Shown piece by piece: positions 1-5,930 of a DNA stretch of 5,987 nt (the first letter of the stretch is position 1; every line of letters starts with the position of its first letter). Origin of the DNA: Helicobacteraceae bacterium (GTDB lineage Bacteria > Campylobacterota > Campylobacteria > Campylobacterales > SZUA-545). A model generated the notes under the pieces. The model was given only the letters and a program-made list of their open reading frames with translations, had not been told where the DNA came from and ran no database searches. Both the position numbers and the translations under genes were made by a program. The DNA lies in assembly GCA_031282285.1 (NCBI GenBank), contig JAITEA010000138.1:1-5987 (forward strand), written 5' to 3'.

Positions 1-242
1 CACTCCACAAAATTATTCTGCGTTTTCAGCGGCAGAGCAAAATCGTCGTCGTCGATCGTCTCAAACTCCAGATTGAAGCGCGAAAGCGTCTGCGCGTAAG
101 GCTCGCTCGCGCCCTCTTCGTAGTAGATCACGATATATTCGCCGCCCAGCGCCGCGGAGAGCTTCTCGCCCGCCTCTACGGCGAACACAAGATAGCTGCC
201 GCCTCTATCCCTGCGGCGGTAGGTTTTGGTCTTATCGAGCAT
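1..242 (-). CDS. Unrecognised protein, N-terminal part only (gene runs off the left edge)
   Basis: This is the first 80 codons of the last visible gene of the operon. The ATG at 242-240 is preceded by AAGGAG (248-253 on the plus strand as ctcctt) at a 5-nt spacing, and it lies 11 bp after the hisG stop, so it is very likely a real cotranscribed gene. The visible protein starts MLDKTKTYRRRDRGGSYLVF. It has a basic N-terminus (residues 4-13), then alternating hydrophobic and polar stretches that look like beta strands (SYLVFAVE; EYIVIYYEE), then an acidic run (ETIDDDDF, about residues 61-68). There is no signal peptide, membrane segment or known catalytic motif. I do not recognise the family. 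The last visible codon begins TG, so the gene could stop right at the edge (TGA) or continue with Cys or Trp. Position after hisG says little about function. Confidence 0.75.
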   Translation of the reverse strand, partial: MLDKTKTYRRRDRGGSYLVFAVEAGEKLSAALGGEYIVIYYEEGASEPYAQTLSRFNLEFETIDDDDFALPLKTQNNFVE

Positions 243-247
243 ATTTT

Positions 248-253
248 CTCCTT
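248..253 (-). promoter_or_regulatory. Ribosome binding site of the left-edge gene
   Basis: AAGGAG on the minus strand, 5 nt before the ATG at 242. It lies in the 11-bp gap after hisG. It is the main support for this start codon and for the reality of the otherwise unrecognised gene. Confidence 0.75.
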
Positions 254-862
254 TTATATAACTTTCGCGATCGCCTCGCGCAGCGCCAAGATTTCGGCTT
301 TGCGCTCTATAAAGCTGTCGCGGTTGGCAAACAGCCGCGCCGACGAGATCAAAATAGTCTCGACCTGCTCCAAGCCGTTCTCCTTCATCGTCTCCCCAGT
401 TTCGACTATATCCACGATCGCCTCCGCCAGCCCAGTGAGCGGCGCAAGCTCGATCGAGCCGTAGAGCTTTACAATCTCGACCGCCATCGCCTTTTGAGCG
501 AAAAAGCGCTTCGCGATATTGACCATCTTCGTCGCCACCTTCAGATAGGGTTTGGACGGATCGAGCCGTTCGCCCTTCCTCATACCCAAAACCACCTTGC
601 AGCGCCCAAAGCGCAGGTCGAGCAACTCCGTTACAAGCGCGTTCTGTTCCAAAAGCGCGTCCTTGCCGCAAATGCCAAGCTCCGCCGCGCCGTGCGTAAC
701 ATAGGTCGGCACATCCTGCGAGCGCACCAGCAGGAAACGAAAATCGCCCTTGTCGAGTATCAGCTTGCGGTTTTCAAAGGCAAAATCGCCGCCGTAAATC
801 CTCTTGAACAGATTCAGCGTTTCGTCGGCTATCCGCCCTTTTGGCAGCGCGATCGTAAGCAT
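254..862 (-). CDS. hisG: ATP phosphoribosyltransferase catalytic subunit, short form (HisGS)
   Basis: Catalyses the first step of histidine synthesis, joining ATP and PRPP to give phosphoribosyl-ATP; cytoplasmic. The protein is 202 aa and starts MLTIALPKGRI, a typical HisG N-terminus. Further family segments are ELGICGKDALLE (about 61-72), the HisG signature from E138 through G144 to the PRPP-binding D151-IVETGETM-159, and ISSARLFANR (172-181). At 202 aa it ends right after the catalytic domain, so the C-terminal ACT-like regulatory domain of long-form HisG is absent. Short-form enzymes normally work as a hetero-octamer with HisZ, which is not in this window. The ATG at 862 overlaps the coaX TGA as TGATG and has AAGGAG 5 nt upstream. 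An in-frame TTG at 865 is too close to that site to be preferred. No other his gene is adjacent. Confidence 0.97.
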   Translation of the reverse strand: MLTIALPKGRIADETLNLFKRIYGGDFAFENRKLILDKGDFRFLLVRSQDVPTYVTHGAAELGICGKDALLEQNALVTELLDLRFGRCKVVLGMRKGERLDPSKPYLKVATKMVNIAKRFFAQKAMAVEIVKLYGSIELAPLTGLAEAIVDIVETGETMKENGLEQVETILISSARLFANRDSFIERKAEILALREAIAKVI

Positions 863-1479
863 CAAAACTCCTTGATAATCTTTTCCATGCCCTTGAAGAT
901 AAGCGACTGATCGACAATCGAACCTTCAAAAAACCGCGCGAAATAACCGCCGTCGCCGCCCGTCAGGATAATGGGCTTATTGCGGGCGAGCGCTTTTACG
1001 GAGCTAACCAGCGGCATAATCACGCCGTAGCTGATCGCCTCGCCCGTGTTTTGCGGCAGGGACTCGAGATCGACGGCGAAGTTCATCGCCCGCTGAAGGC
1101 GCGGCGAAATCTGCGCGTACATATTCTGAAACTTAGCCAGCCCCGGGTAGATAAAGCCGCCCAGATGCACGCCGTCGCGCATAATATCGACCGTGATCGC
1201 GCTGCCCGCGTCCACCAAAACGCCCGTATCCACCGCCATACACGCCGCGGCGCGATCGACGCCAAGCCCGAAGTAGAGCGTGTCTAGATTGATAAATGGC
1301 TCCAGATCAAAAACGCGGTATCGGCGCGCAAGGCGGCGCAAAGCCGTCTCGTTGACGCTGAGGGTATAGATTGTCTCCTCTTTTTCCAGCCGCAAGTCGG
1401 GCGTATCGCGCACGGAGGCTTTCCATATACGCCCGCCCTGCTTAAAGTGATAGTGGGTGTTGCCAATTTCGCACAGCAT
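862..1479 (-). CDS. coaX: Type III pantothenate kinase (CoaX)
   Basis: Phosphorylates pantothenate, the first step of coenzyme A synthesis; cytoplasmic ASKHA-fold enzyme, usually needing a monovalent cation. The protein is 205 aa, close to the compact length of known epsilonproteobacterial CoaX proteins. Motifs in order are the phosphate loop EIGNT (4-8), GVDR (73-76) for pantothenate binding, VDAGSAITVD (89-98) with the presumed catalytic D90, GGFIYPG (107-113), NTGEAI (144-149) and TGG (173-175) for the nucleotide side. Two deviations from the usual consensus are visible: Glu4 where the motif-1 Asp normally stands (DIGNT), and Ser93 in place of Thr in DAGTA. Both are conservative. The ATG lies 2 bp after the stop of the recombinase gene and has only a weak purine-rich upstream site, so it is probably translationally coupled. 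Its stop overlaps the hisG start. Confidence 0.95.
   Translation of the reverse strand: MLCEIGNTHYHFKQGGRIWKASVRDTPDLRLEKEETIYTLSVNETALRRLARRYRVFDLEPFINLDTLYFGLGVDRAAACMAVDTGVLVDAGSAITVDIMRDGVHLGGFIYPGLAKFQNMYAQISPRLQRAMNFAVDLESLPQNTGEAISYGVIMPLVSSVKALARNKPIILTGGDGGYFARFFEGSIVDQSLIFKGMEKIIKEF
868..873 (-). promoter_or_regulatory. Ribosome binding site of hisG, decides the ATG start
   Basis: AAGGAG on the minus strand, inside the last codons of coaX and 5 nt before the ATG at 862. The alternative TTG at 865 would be only 2 nt away, so this site favours the ATG. Confidence 0.8.
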
Positions 1480-1481
1480 CG

Positions 1482-2315
1482 TTAGGCAAGCCTCAAAGCC
1501 GCTCCCAGCGGGTGAAAGCGATTTACGCTATCTAGCAGATGGCGCGGTTCCAGATGCGAGTATATCTGCGTGGAGTTCAAACTCGCGTGCCCTAAAAGCT
1601 CCTGAACGACGCGCAGATCGGCGCCGCCGACGATCAGCGAGGTGGCGAAGCTGTGGCGTAGCGCGTGCGGCGAAACGCCCAAATATCTCTGCGCGATCTT
1701 GAAGGCGAAAACGCGGCTTAACGGTCTGCCTTTGTAGTTGATAAACAGCCGCTCGCTGAAAAACGGGCGATCGGCGATATAGCTATCCAGCGCGATCAGG
1801 GCTCTTTTGGCGATCGGCACCATACGCTCTTTGGCGCCTTTGCCGTAGCGGACGCGCAGCCAGCCGTCCTCGATATCGTTGGTCTGCGCTTTGAGCGCTT
1901 CGCTGATACGCGCTCCCGTCGCGTAGAGAAACAAGATCAGCGCGTAGTCGCGCTTGCCGATCCAGCCGCTTTGATCGATTAATCCAAGCGCGCGATCGAT
2001 CGCCTCTGGGCTGAGATATTTTGGCAGCGATCGCGGGATTTTCGCGCCTTTGATCTTGTAATTTTCATCGCTCAAAAGCCGATCGTAACACCAATCAAGA
2101 AAGCCGTTGATCGCGCTGAGCTTGCGGTTGAGCGTGCGCGGGTTTTCAAAACGCGTCAGAAAAGCGTAAATATCGTCGCTTTCCAGACGATCAAGCGGCT
2201 TATCGACCGCCTCGCAAAATTGCGACAGATCGTTTTTGTACGCTTCGATCGTGGCGCGGCTGAGCGCCAAGACCGTTTTGCAATGGCGCAGATATGATTC
2301 CAGCGCGGCTCTCAT
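1482..2315 (-). CDS. Tyrosine site-specific recombinase, XerC/XerD type
   Basis: DNA strand-exchange enzyme of the phage-integrase family; Xer proteins resolve chromosome dimers at dif sites. The protein is 277 aa from the ATG. An N-terminal SAM-like core-binding domain spans about residues 3-80 (LESYLRHCK..LSRATIEAYKNDL). The catalytic domain carries the full set: R136 in ATGARISEAL, the beta-hairpin lysine in YGKGAKER (about 157-164), H217 and R220 in HALRHSFAT, H243 in LGHASLNSTQ, and nucleophile Y252 in IYSHL. The C-terminus ends with an HPLG motif like the HPR ending of XerC/D. The ATG overlaps the upstream TGA as ATGA, which I prefer to a GTG at 2345 that would add 10 residues deep inside the upstream gene. 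The length matches XerC/XerD better than the longer (about 350 aa) Helicobacter/Campylobacter XerH, so I do not assign a symbol. There are no integrase-type neighbours, so a housekeeping role is likelier than a mobile-element role. Confidence 0.92.
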   Translation of the reverse strand: MRAALESYLRHCKTVLALSRATIEAYKNDLSQFCEAVDKPLDRLESDDIYAFLTRFENPRTLNRKLSAINGFLDWCYDRLLSDENYKIKGAKIPRSLPKYLSPEAIDRALGLIDQSGWIGKRDYALILFLYATGARISEALKAQTNDIEDGWLRVRYGKGAKERMVPIAKRALIALDSYIADRPFFSERLFINYKGRPLSRVFAFKIAQRYLGVSPHALRHSFATSLIVGGADLRVVQELLGHASLNSTQIYSHLEPRHLLDSVNRFHPLGAALRLA

Positions 2316-3304
2316 TGCCAGCGAACCAGCTTGTCGTAATGCCACGCGCCCTCGTCGCCTATATATATGGGCGCGCGAATATCGTCGGGCAGCTCGTAGA
2401 TCGCGATCGTTTGCAGATTGTCCGTGAATCTGACGATATAGCCGCTTTGCTCCAGCGCCCAGATCGCGCCGCCCTTTTCGCTCGCGGCGATAAAACGCGC
2501 GTAGGGCAGGCGGTTGGTTTCGAGCGTCTCCAGCGTCGCGCTTACGCGAGAGACCGAGCCGTCTCTGGCGAACAGATACAGACCGCTTGGCAGCAGCGCG
2601 AGCGTTCTGGCGTCTATATCGCGCGATCGCCGCGCCCCGTTTGGCGCGATCGAGAGCGCTCTGCCGTCGATCGCTGCGATCACATAGCCGCCGTATTCCG
2701 ACAAAAACACGATATTGCCGAAAAACTCCTCGTCGCCTACGACGATCTCTTGAGCTATCTTCATCTGCGCGCGATCGACTACAAGCAGTTTGCCGTCGAG
2801 CGCGGGGATAACGAACTGCTCTCGAGAGATCAGCGGTTTAGCCGCTTTGTCGTTGATCGCCAGCGAGGGTTTTTGCTGCGAGAAAAACAGGGTTTTGGAA
2901 TCGGCGATATTGATAACGCGGCAGGCGTTGGTTTTGGAGATCGCGACTATCGCTTCGCCGTCGGTCGCCGCCGATACGATCGCCTCTGGCAGCGAGAAGC
3001 GTTTCGTTTTGCCCGCTTTGTCGTAGAGGATCAGCCCGCCTTTTTGATCCGCCGCTATTGCGTATCCGCCGTCGATAGAGAGTAGCGAAAAGCCCTCCTC
3101 AAGACGATCGATCGCCGTTTTTTTGCGGCTGATAACGCGCCCGTTTTCCAGCGACGCGCCGTCGGCTACGCTCTTTACGATTGGCGCGTCGAGCCGTTCG
3201 TCGTAGCTTAAGCGCTCCTTAATCGATTCTGGCTCGAAAACCGCGAGTTTGGAGCAACCGCACAGGCAGAGCAAAACAAGCGCTAGCGGCGCGAGCGCTC
3301 TCAC
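2312..3304 (-). CDS. Predicted outer-membrane lipoprotein with beta-propeller-like repeats, BamB-like
   Basis: A 330-aa protein with a clear lipoprotein signal: a hydrophobic stretch (APLALVLLCLCGC), cleavage after G16 and lipidated C17. Ser at +2 predicts transfer to the outer membrane. From about residue 70 to the end it shows repeated beta-rich units with a turn, such as DGGYAIAADQKGGLILYD, ALDGKLLVVDR, YGGYVIAAIDG, LYLFARDGSVSRV and SGYIVRF. This is the pattern of a PQQ/WD-like beta-propeller such as BamB, which helps the BAM complex insert outer-membrane proteins. The assignment rests on fold pattern and context, not on a strong family motif. The GTG start overlaps the stop of the upstream one-TM helical-repeat gene as GTGA, with GGAG about 10 nt upstream. 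This mirrors the yfgM-bamB order of gammaproteobacteria. The stop overlaps the recombinase start. It could instead be another periplasmic propeller lipoprotein. Confidence 0.83.
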   Translation of the reverse strand: MRALAPLALVLLCLCGCSKLAVFEPESIKERLSYDERLDAPIVKSVADGASLENGRVISRKKTAIDRLEEGFSLLSIDGGYAIAADQKGGLILYDKAGKTKRFSLPEAIVSAATDGEAIVAISKTNACRVINIADSKTLFFSQQKPSLAINDKAAKPLISREQFVIPALDGKLLVVDRAQMKIAQEIVVGDEEFFGNIVFLSEYGGYVIAAIDGRALSIAPNGARRSRDIDARTLALLPSGLYLFARDGSVSRVSATLETLETNRLPYARFIAASEKGGAIWALEQSGYIVRFTDNLQTIAIYELPDDIRAPIYIGDEGAWHYDKLVRWQ

Positions 3305-3879
3305 TTTTTATCCGCTCCGTAATGCTCCAGCGCGCTGGCAAAGTTCCCAAGATCGGAGCTTGTCGCGATATGGCTTAGCTTCGCGCGCGCGCTTTGCCAT
3401 TCGCCTTGTTTGAGCAGCAGATACGCCTCTTGCAGCGCGGCGAAGTCTTTAAGCGAGTTTTGGCGCTTGGTTTCGCGCATAGCGTACTTGTTCAGCGCGG
3501 CGCCGTCAGAGCTGAGCGCGGCAAGCTGATAGGCGGCTAGATCGGCGGCTACGGACTCTTTTTGCGATAGCTGTTCCAACGCGGCGCTGTCGTTGGCGTC
3601 CGCGGCGGCGCCTAGCAAAAACAGATCGTAAAGCTCCGGCGATTTTGCCTGCAAGGTCGCCAGCGCGCCTATATCGGCGGGGTCTTTTAGGAGCGTCTCG
3701 TAGGCGTTGTTCGCCGCTTTGAGACGCATATCGTCGTAAATCCCATGACCCGTTAGCCCCGCGATCAACAGCGCGATCGCCGCGCCAATCACGCCAAGCA
3801 AAACGCGGTTGCGCTTTACCCATCTTTCAAATCGTAAGCCAAACTCAAGCAGAGCGTCGTCTTTTTCTTTGCGAACCAT
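3301..3879 (-). CDS. Single-pass membrane protein with periplasmic TPR-like helical domain, YfgM-like
   Basis: A 192-aa protein with a charged cytoplasmic tail (1-24, including KRNR just before the membrane), one transmembrane helix (about 26-44, LLGVIGAAIALLIAGLTG) and a long alpha-helical periplasmic part. That part is Ala/Leu-rich with paired helices resembling TPR units (AANNAYETLLK; ALEQLSQKESVAADLAAYQLAAL; DFAALQEAYLLLKQGEWQSA; ALEHYG at the C-terminus). This is the architecture of YfgM, an inner-membrane partner of the Sec translocon and PpiD that has a role in periplasmic chaperone hand-over. The positive side before the membrane supports an N-in, C-out topology. The ATG has GAAGG (3886-3890) 6 nt upstream. 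The stop overlaps the GTG of the BamB-like lipoprotein gene (GTGA), so the two are translationally coupled. The family assignment is inferred from architecture and neighbour rather than from a diagnostic motif. Confidence 0.83.
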   Translation of the reverse strand: MVRKEKDDALLEFGLRFERWVKRNRVLLGVIGAAIALLIAGLTGHGIYDDMRLKAANNAYETLLKDPADIGALATLQAKSPELYDLFLLGAAADANDSAALEQLSQKESVAADLAAYQLAALSSDGAALNKYAMRETKRQNSLKDFAALQEAYLLLKQGEWQSARAKLSHIATSSDLGNFASALEHYGADKK

Positions 3880-3921
3880 AGTAAACCTTCAAAAAATTAC
3901 GCGATTTTAACCGCTTAGCGC
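3880..3921 (-). other. Intergenic gap between lpxK and the YfgM-like gene
   Basis: At 42 bp this is the only gap longer than 12 bp inside the cluster. On the minus strand it holds a short imperfect hairpin candidate (CGC-TAA-GCG), a TAAAAT hexamer (plus 3904-3909), a run of six T and the GAAGG site of the next gene. The hairpin is too weak to call a terminator. The TAAAAT could be a -10 of an internal promoter, but no -35 box is visible. I make no firm regulatory call. Confidence 0.3.
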
Positions 3922-4821
3922 TTATTCGCCGCGGTAACGCTCGGTCGCGGCTACAAGCTCGCCGCTTAAGGCGAGCGAAAGCTCCAGTACGCTCAAAGCG
4001 ATCTCGTAGCCGCCTAGCTTAACTTGATCCTTGCGGGTAACTAATAGCGAGGTAGCGTTATGTCTGGCGGCTATTTCGCGCAGTTTGTCAAAATCAAAAA
4101 CAGCGTGATCCCTGAAGTAGTATTTGGCGACTACGCCGCTTGGCAAAAACGGATCGAGCCGTTTGGCGCGGGAGATCGCCGTAACCAAAACCATTCGTTC
4201 CGTCGGGTTTGAAACCGCGCTTGAACGGATAAAATCAACGCCCTCTTTAGCGATATAATCGGCTAACTCGTAAGCTTTGGGCGGCAGTCGGTAGCAGCCC
4301 GCGGGCAGGAGGCGATCGTTAAGCGGCGCGGGATTTGGCTTGATCAGAATATCGAACTTTTTAATCTCGCGATGACGAAAGCCGTCGTCGAGAAAGACGA
4401 TCTTGGCGCCTAGCGATTTTGCCTTCAAAACGCCCGCCGCGCGATCTTCGGCGACGATTACGATGGCTTTGGGCGAAAGCAACCTGTATAAAAGCGCCTC
4501 GTCGCCAATATCGCCGATGGTTTTCGTTTCGTCCGCGACGATTACGCCGCGCGTTTTGCGCCCGTAACCTCTTAAGACGATCGCGGCGCTTTCAAAACGG
4601 TTTGCCAGATTAGCCGTAAGCGGGGTTTTGCCGCTGCCGCCGACGGTGAGGTTGCCGATCGATACTACTTTGATACCAAGATCGATCGGTTTTTTGGCGA
4701 TCAGCTTCCGCCAGCTCCAGCGGGCGGTTATCCAGCCAAGCGGCGCGAGAAGCCAGACGAGCGCTTTTTGCGCTTTGGTTCGCGGCGCGAAGAGAAGCTC
4801 CTCTATAAAGGCGGCTACCAC
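3922..4821 (-). CDS. lpxK: Tetraacyldisaccharide 4'-kinase (LpxK)
   Basis: Inner-membrane-associated kinase that puts the 4'-phosphate on the lipid A precursor, the sixth step of lipid A synthesis. The protein is 299 aa, slightly shorter than the usual 310-330. The N-terminal segment has an amphipathic or membrane-anchoring stretch (about 18-35). The Walker A loop is GNLTVGGSGKTP (56-67, K65), followed by LRGYGRK (83-89), GDEALL (106-111), and the Walker-B-like DDGFRH (145-150; usually DDGFQH or DDGLQH). Next come NDRLLPAG (168-175), a VTAISRAKR segment (213-221) matching the family V(A/T)GIARPxR, YFRDH (235-239) and VTRKDQVKL (261-269), matching the family TEKDAVKL. The start is GTG at 4821, overlapping the stop of the DegT-like gene by 7 bp. 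There is only a poor upstream site, and no other start codon fits the conserved N-terminus. The window is therefore lipid A-bearing Gram-negative DNA. Confidence 0.96.
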   Translation of the reverse strand: MVAAFIEELLFAPRTKAQKALVWLLAPLGWITARWSWRKLIAKKPIDLGIKVVSIGNLTVGGSGKTPLTANLANRFESAAIVLRGYGRKTRGVIVADETKTIGDIGDEALLYRLLSPKAIVIVAEDRAAGVLKAKSLGAKIVFLDDGFRHREIKKFDILIKPNPAPLNDRLLPAGCYRLPPKAYELADYIAKEGVDFIRSSAVSNPTERMVLVTAISRAKRLDPFLPSGVVAKYYFRDHAVFDFDKLREIAARHNATSLLVTRKDQVKLGGYEIALSVLELSLALSGELVAATERYRGE

Positions 4822-5930
4822 GCTCTGCTTTGATCGACCTCTTTGACCGCTTCGATCGTCGCTTCGATCTCCTCGTCCGTGATGTCGGAAAACGCGGGGA
4901 TAGAGAGAATATGCTGGTAGTTTGACAGCGCGCGCGGGAACTCGGTGATCTTGATGGCGTATTTGGCGCGGTAGTAGCTCATCAGATGCAGCGGAACGAA
5001 GTGAATGCGCGTTTCGACGCCTTTGGCGCTCAAAGCGCGGGCGAAATCGTCGCGGTTTTTATCCACCTTGAGAATGTAGGCGCTGTACTCGTGATCGCCC
5101 TTTTTGACGGGCGTGGTTATATGCGACAGCGCGCTTAAAGCCTCGTCGTAGATCGCGGCGGTTCTCGCGCGTTTGGCGCGCGCCTGCGAATACAGCGGCA
5201 TAATCGTAAGCGCGTAAGCTAGGTCTAGCGCGCTGGGCTGGTAGTCGTAACCCGCGTCGGTGATATCGTAGGCGCGCGCGCCGCTTTTGGCGAAATCGAG
5301 CGCGTGATTGCGAAACAGCCGCGCCCGCTCGGCAAAACGCCGATCGCGCGTGGCGACCACGCCTATATTTGCCGCCGCCTCAAAGGTGTCGATCGGCAGA
5401 AGCGAAGTTACCAGAATATCGGGCGCGTCCTCTCGCAACTGTTTGGGCGCGCCGAACGAGCCGAACGCCTCTATAATATTCAAAATATCGTTGACGCCGG
5501 CGATCTCGTAAAGCCTGTCGATATTCACGGATTGCCCCGCCGCGAGCGTGTAGAAGATGCCGCGCATTTTTTTGGAGCGGTTTTGCTCGAGCTTTTTCTC
5601 GATCGCGTCATAAGGCATATTGAAGGTTTCGGCGTCTATATCGACAAAACACGGTTCCGCGTCAAAGTGGCGGATCGCCTGCGAGATTGCGGGGTGCGCG
5701 TTTACGGAGGTTATCATCTTGTCGCCGCGCTTCATATCGATCGCGCGCAGAGCCAGATGAGCCGCGGCGGACGGATTCGACGCGGCGACGGCGTACGGAA
5801 CGCCAAGATACTGCGCGGCGAGGTTTTCAAAGGTTTCGAGGAGCCCCTGCCGATCGCCGCCGATAGCGCGCTCCATTAGCTCGGGCGGCACCGTTTTGGA
5901 TATCGGACGAAAGAAAGGTACTCGCGCCAC
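4815..5930 (-). CDS. DegT/DnrJ/EryC1-fold protein lacking the PLP-binding lysine (probable non-PLP homologue)
   Basis: A 371-aa protein of normal length for the DegT sugar aminotransferase family. Family landmarks are present: PFFRP (5-9), NPSAAAHLAL (52-61, cf. NGTAALHLAL), GDKMI..VNAHPAI (69-82), EPCFVDID (92-99), GQ..NIDRLYEIA (132-144), RLFRNHA (204-210), IHFVPLH (309-315) and ILSIP..SDITDEEIE (341-355). The active-site positions are changed. The segment that normally reads S-F-x-x-x-K-x-x-x-x-x-x-G-G has no Lys or His (SLLPIDTFEAAANIG, 176-190). The Asp that binds the PLP nitrogen is Glu154 in IIEAFGSFGA, and the usual N-x-R of the G-x-N-x-R motif is D229/Q231 (GYDYQPS). The reading frame is intact, so it is not a pseudogene. 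The GTG start has GGAGG 6 nt upstream. The neighbour lpxK suggests an envelope or sugar role, but an aminotransferase activity is doubtful. Confidence 0.88.
   Translation of the reverse strand: MARVPFFRPISKTVPPELMERAIGGDRQGLLETFENLAAQYLGVPYAVAASNPSAAAHLALRAIDMKRGDKMITSVNAHPAISQAIRHFDAEPCFVDIDAETFNMPYDAIEKKLEQNRSKKMRGIFYTLAAGQSVNIDRLYEIAGVNDILNIIEAFGSFGAPKQLREDAPDILVTSLLPIDTFEAAANIGVVATRDRRFAERARLFRNHALDFAKSGARAYDITDAGYDYQPSALDLAYALTIMPLYSQARAKRARTAAIYDEALSALSHITTPVKKGDHEYSAYILKVDKNRDDFARALSAKGVETRIHFVPLHLMSYYRAKYAIKITEFPRALSNYQHILSIPAFSDITDEEIEATIEAVKEVDQSRAW

Noticed and set aside
863..865. TTG as an alternative hisG start
   Set aside because: It is only 2 nt from the AAGGAG site. The ATG at 862 has 5-nt spacing and gives the standard HisG N-terminus.
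494..910. A plus-strand frame of 138 codons across hisG and the end of coaX
   Set aside because: It is antisense to two genes with full signature motifs, and I saw no credible ribosome binding site.
1482..2315. Mobile-element integrase
   Set aside because: There are no flanking repeats, no tRNA, no excisionase and no phage genes. The gene is embedded and coupled in a housekeeping operon.
2316..2345. GTG start at 2345 for the recombinase (10 extra residues)
   Set aside because: The ATG at 2315 makes the typical ATGA overlap with the upstream stop, and the family N-terminal domain begins right after it.
2294..3085. A 263-codon open frame on the plus strand opposite the lipoprotein gene
   Set aside because: The product is Arg-rich and shows no motif. 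It lies exactly antisense to a gene with a clear lipobox and coupled neighbours. Frequent GCG-ATC-GC type codons keep the opposite frames open.
3901..3921. Possible rho-independent terminator after lpxK
   Set aside because: The CGC-TAA-GCG stem is only 3 bp and the T run is about 20 nt away, so it does not meet terminator geometry.
5304..5879. A 191-codon open frame on the plus strand opposite the DegT-like gene
   Set aside because: It is antisense to a well-supported family member, its product lacks recognisable features, and it is explained by base composition.
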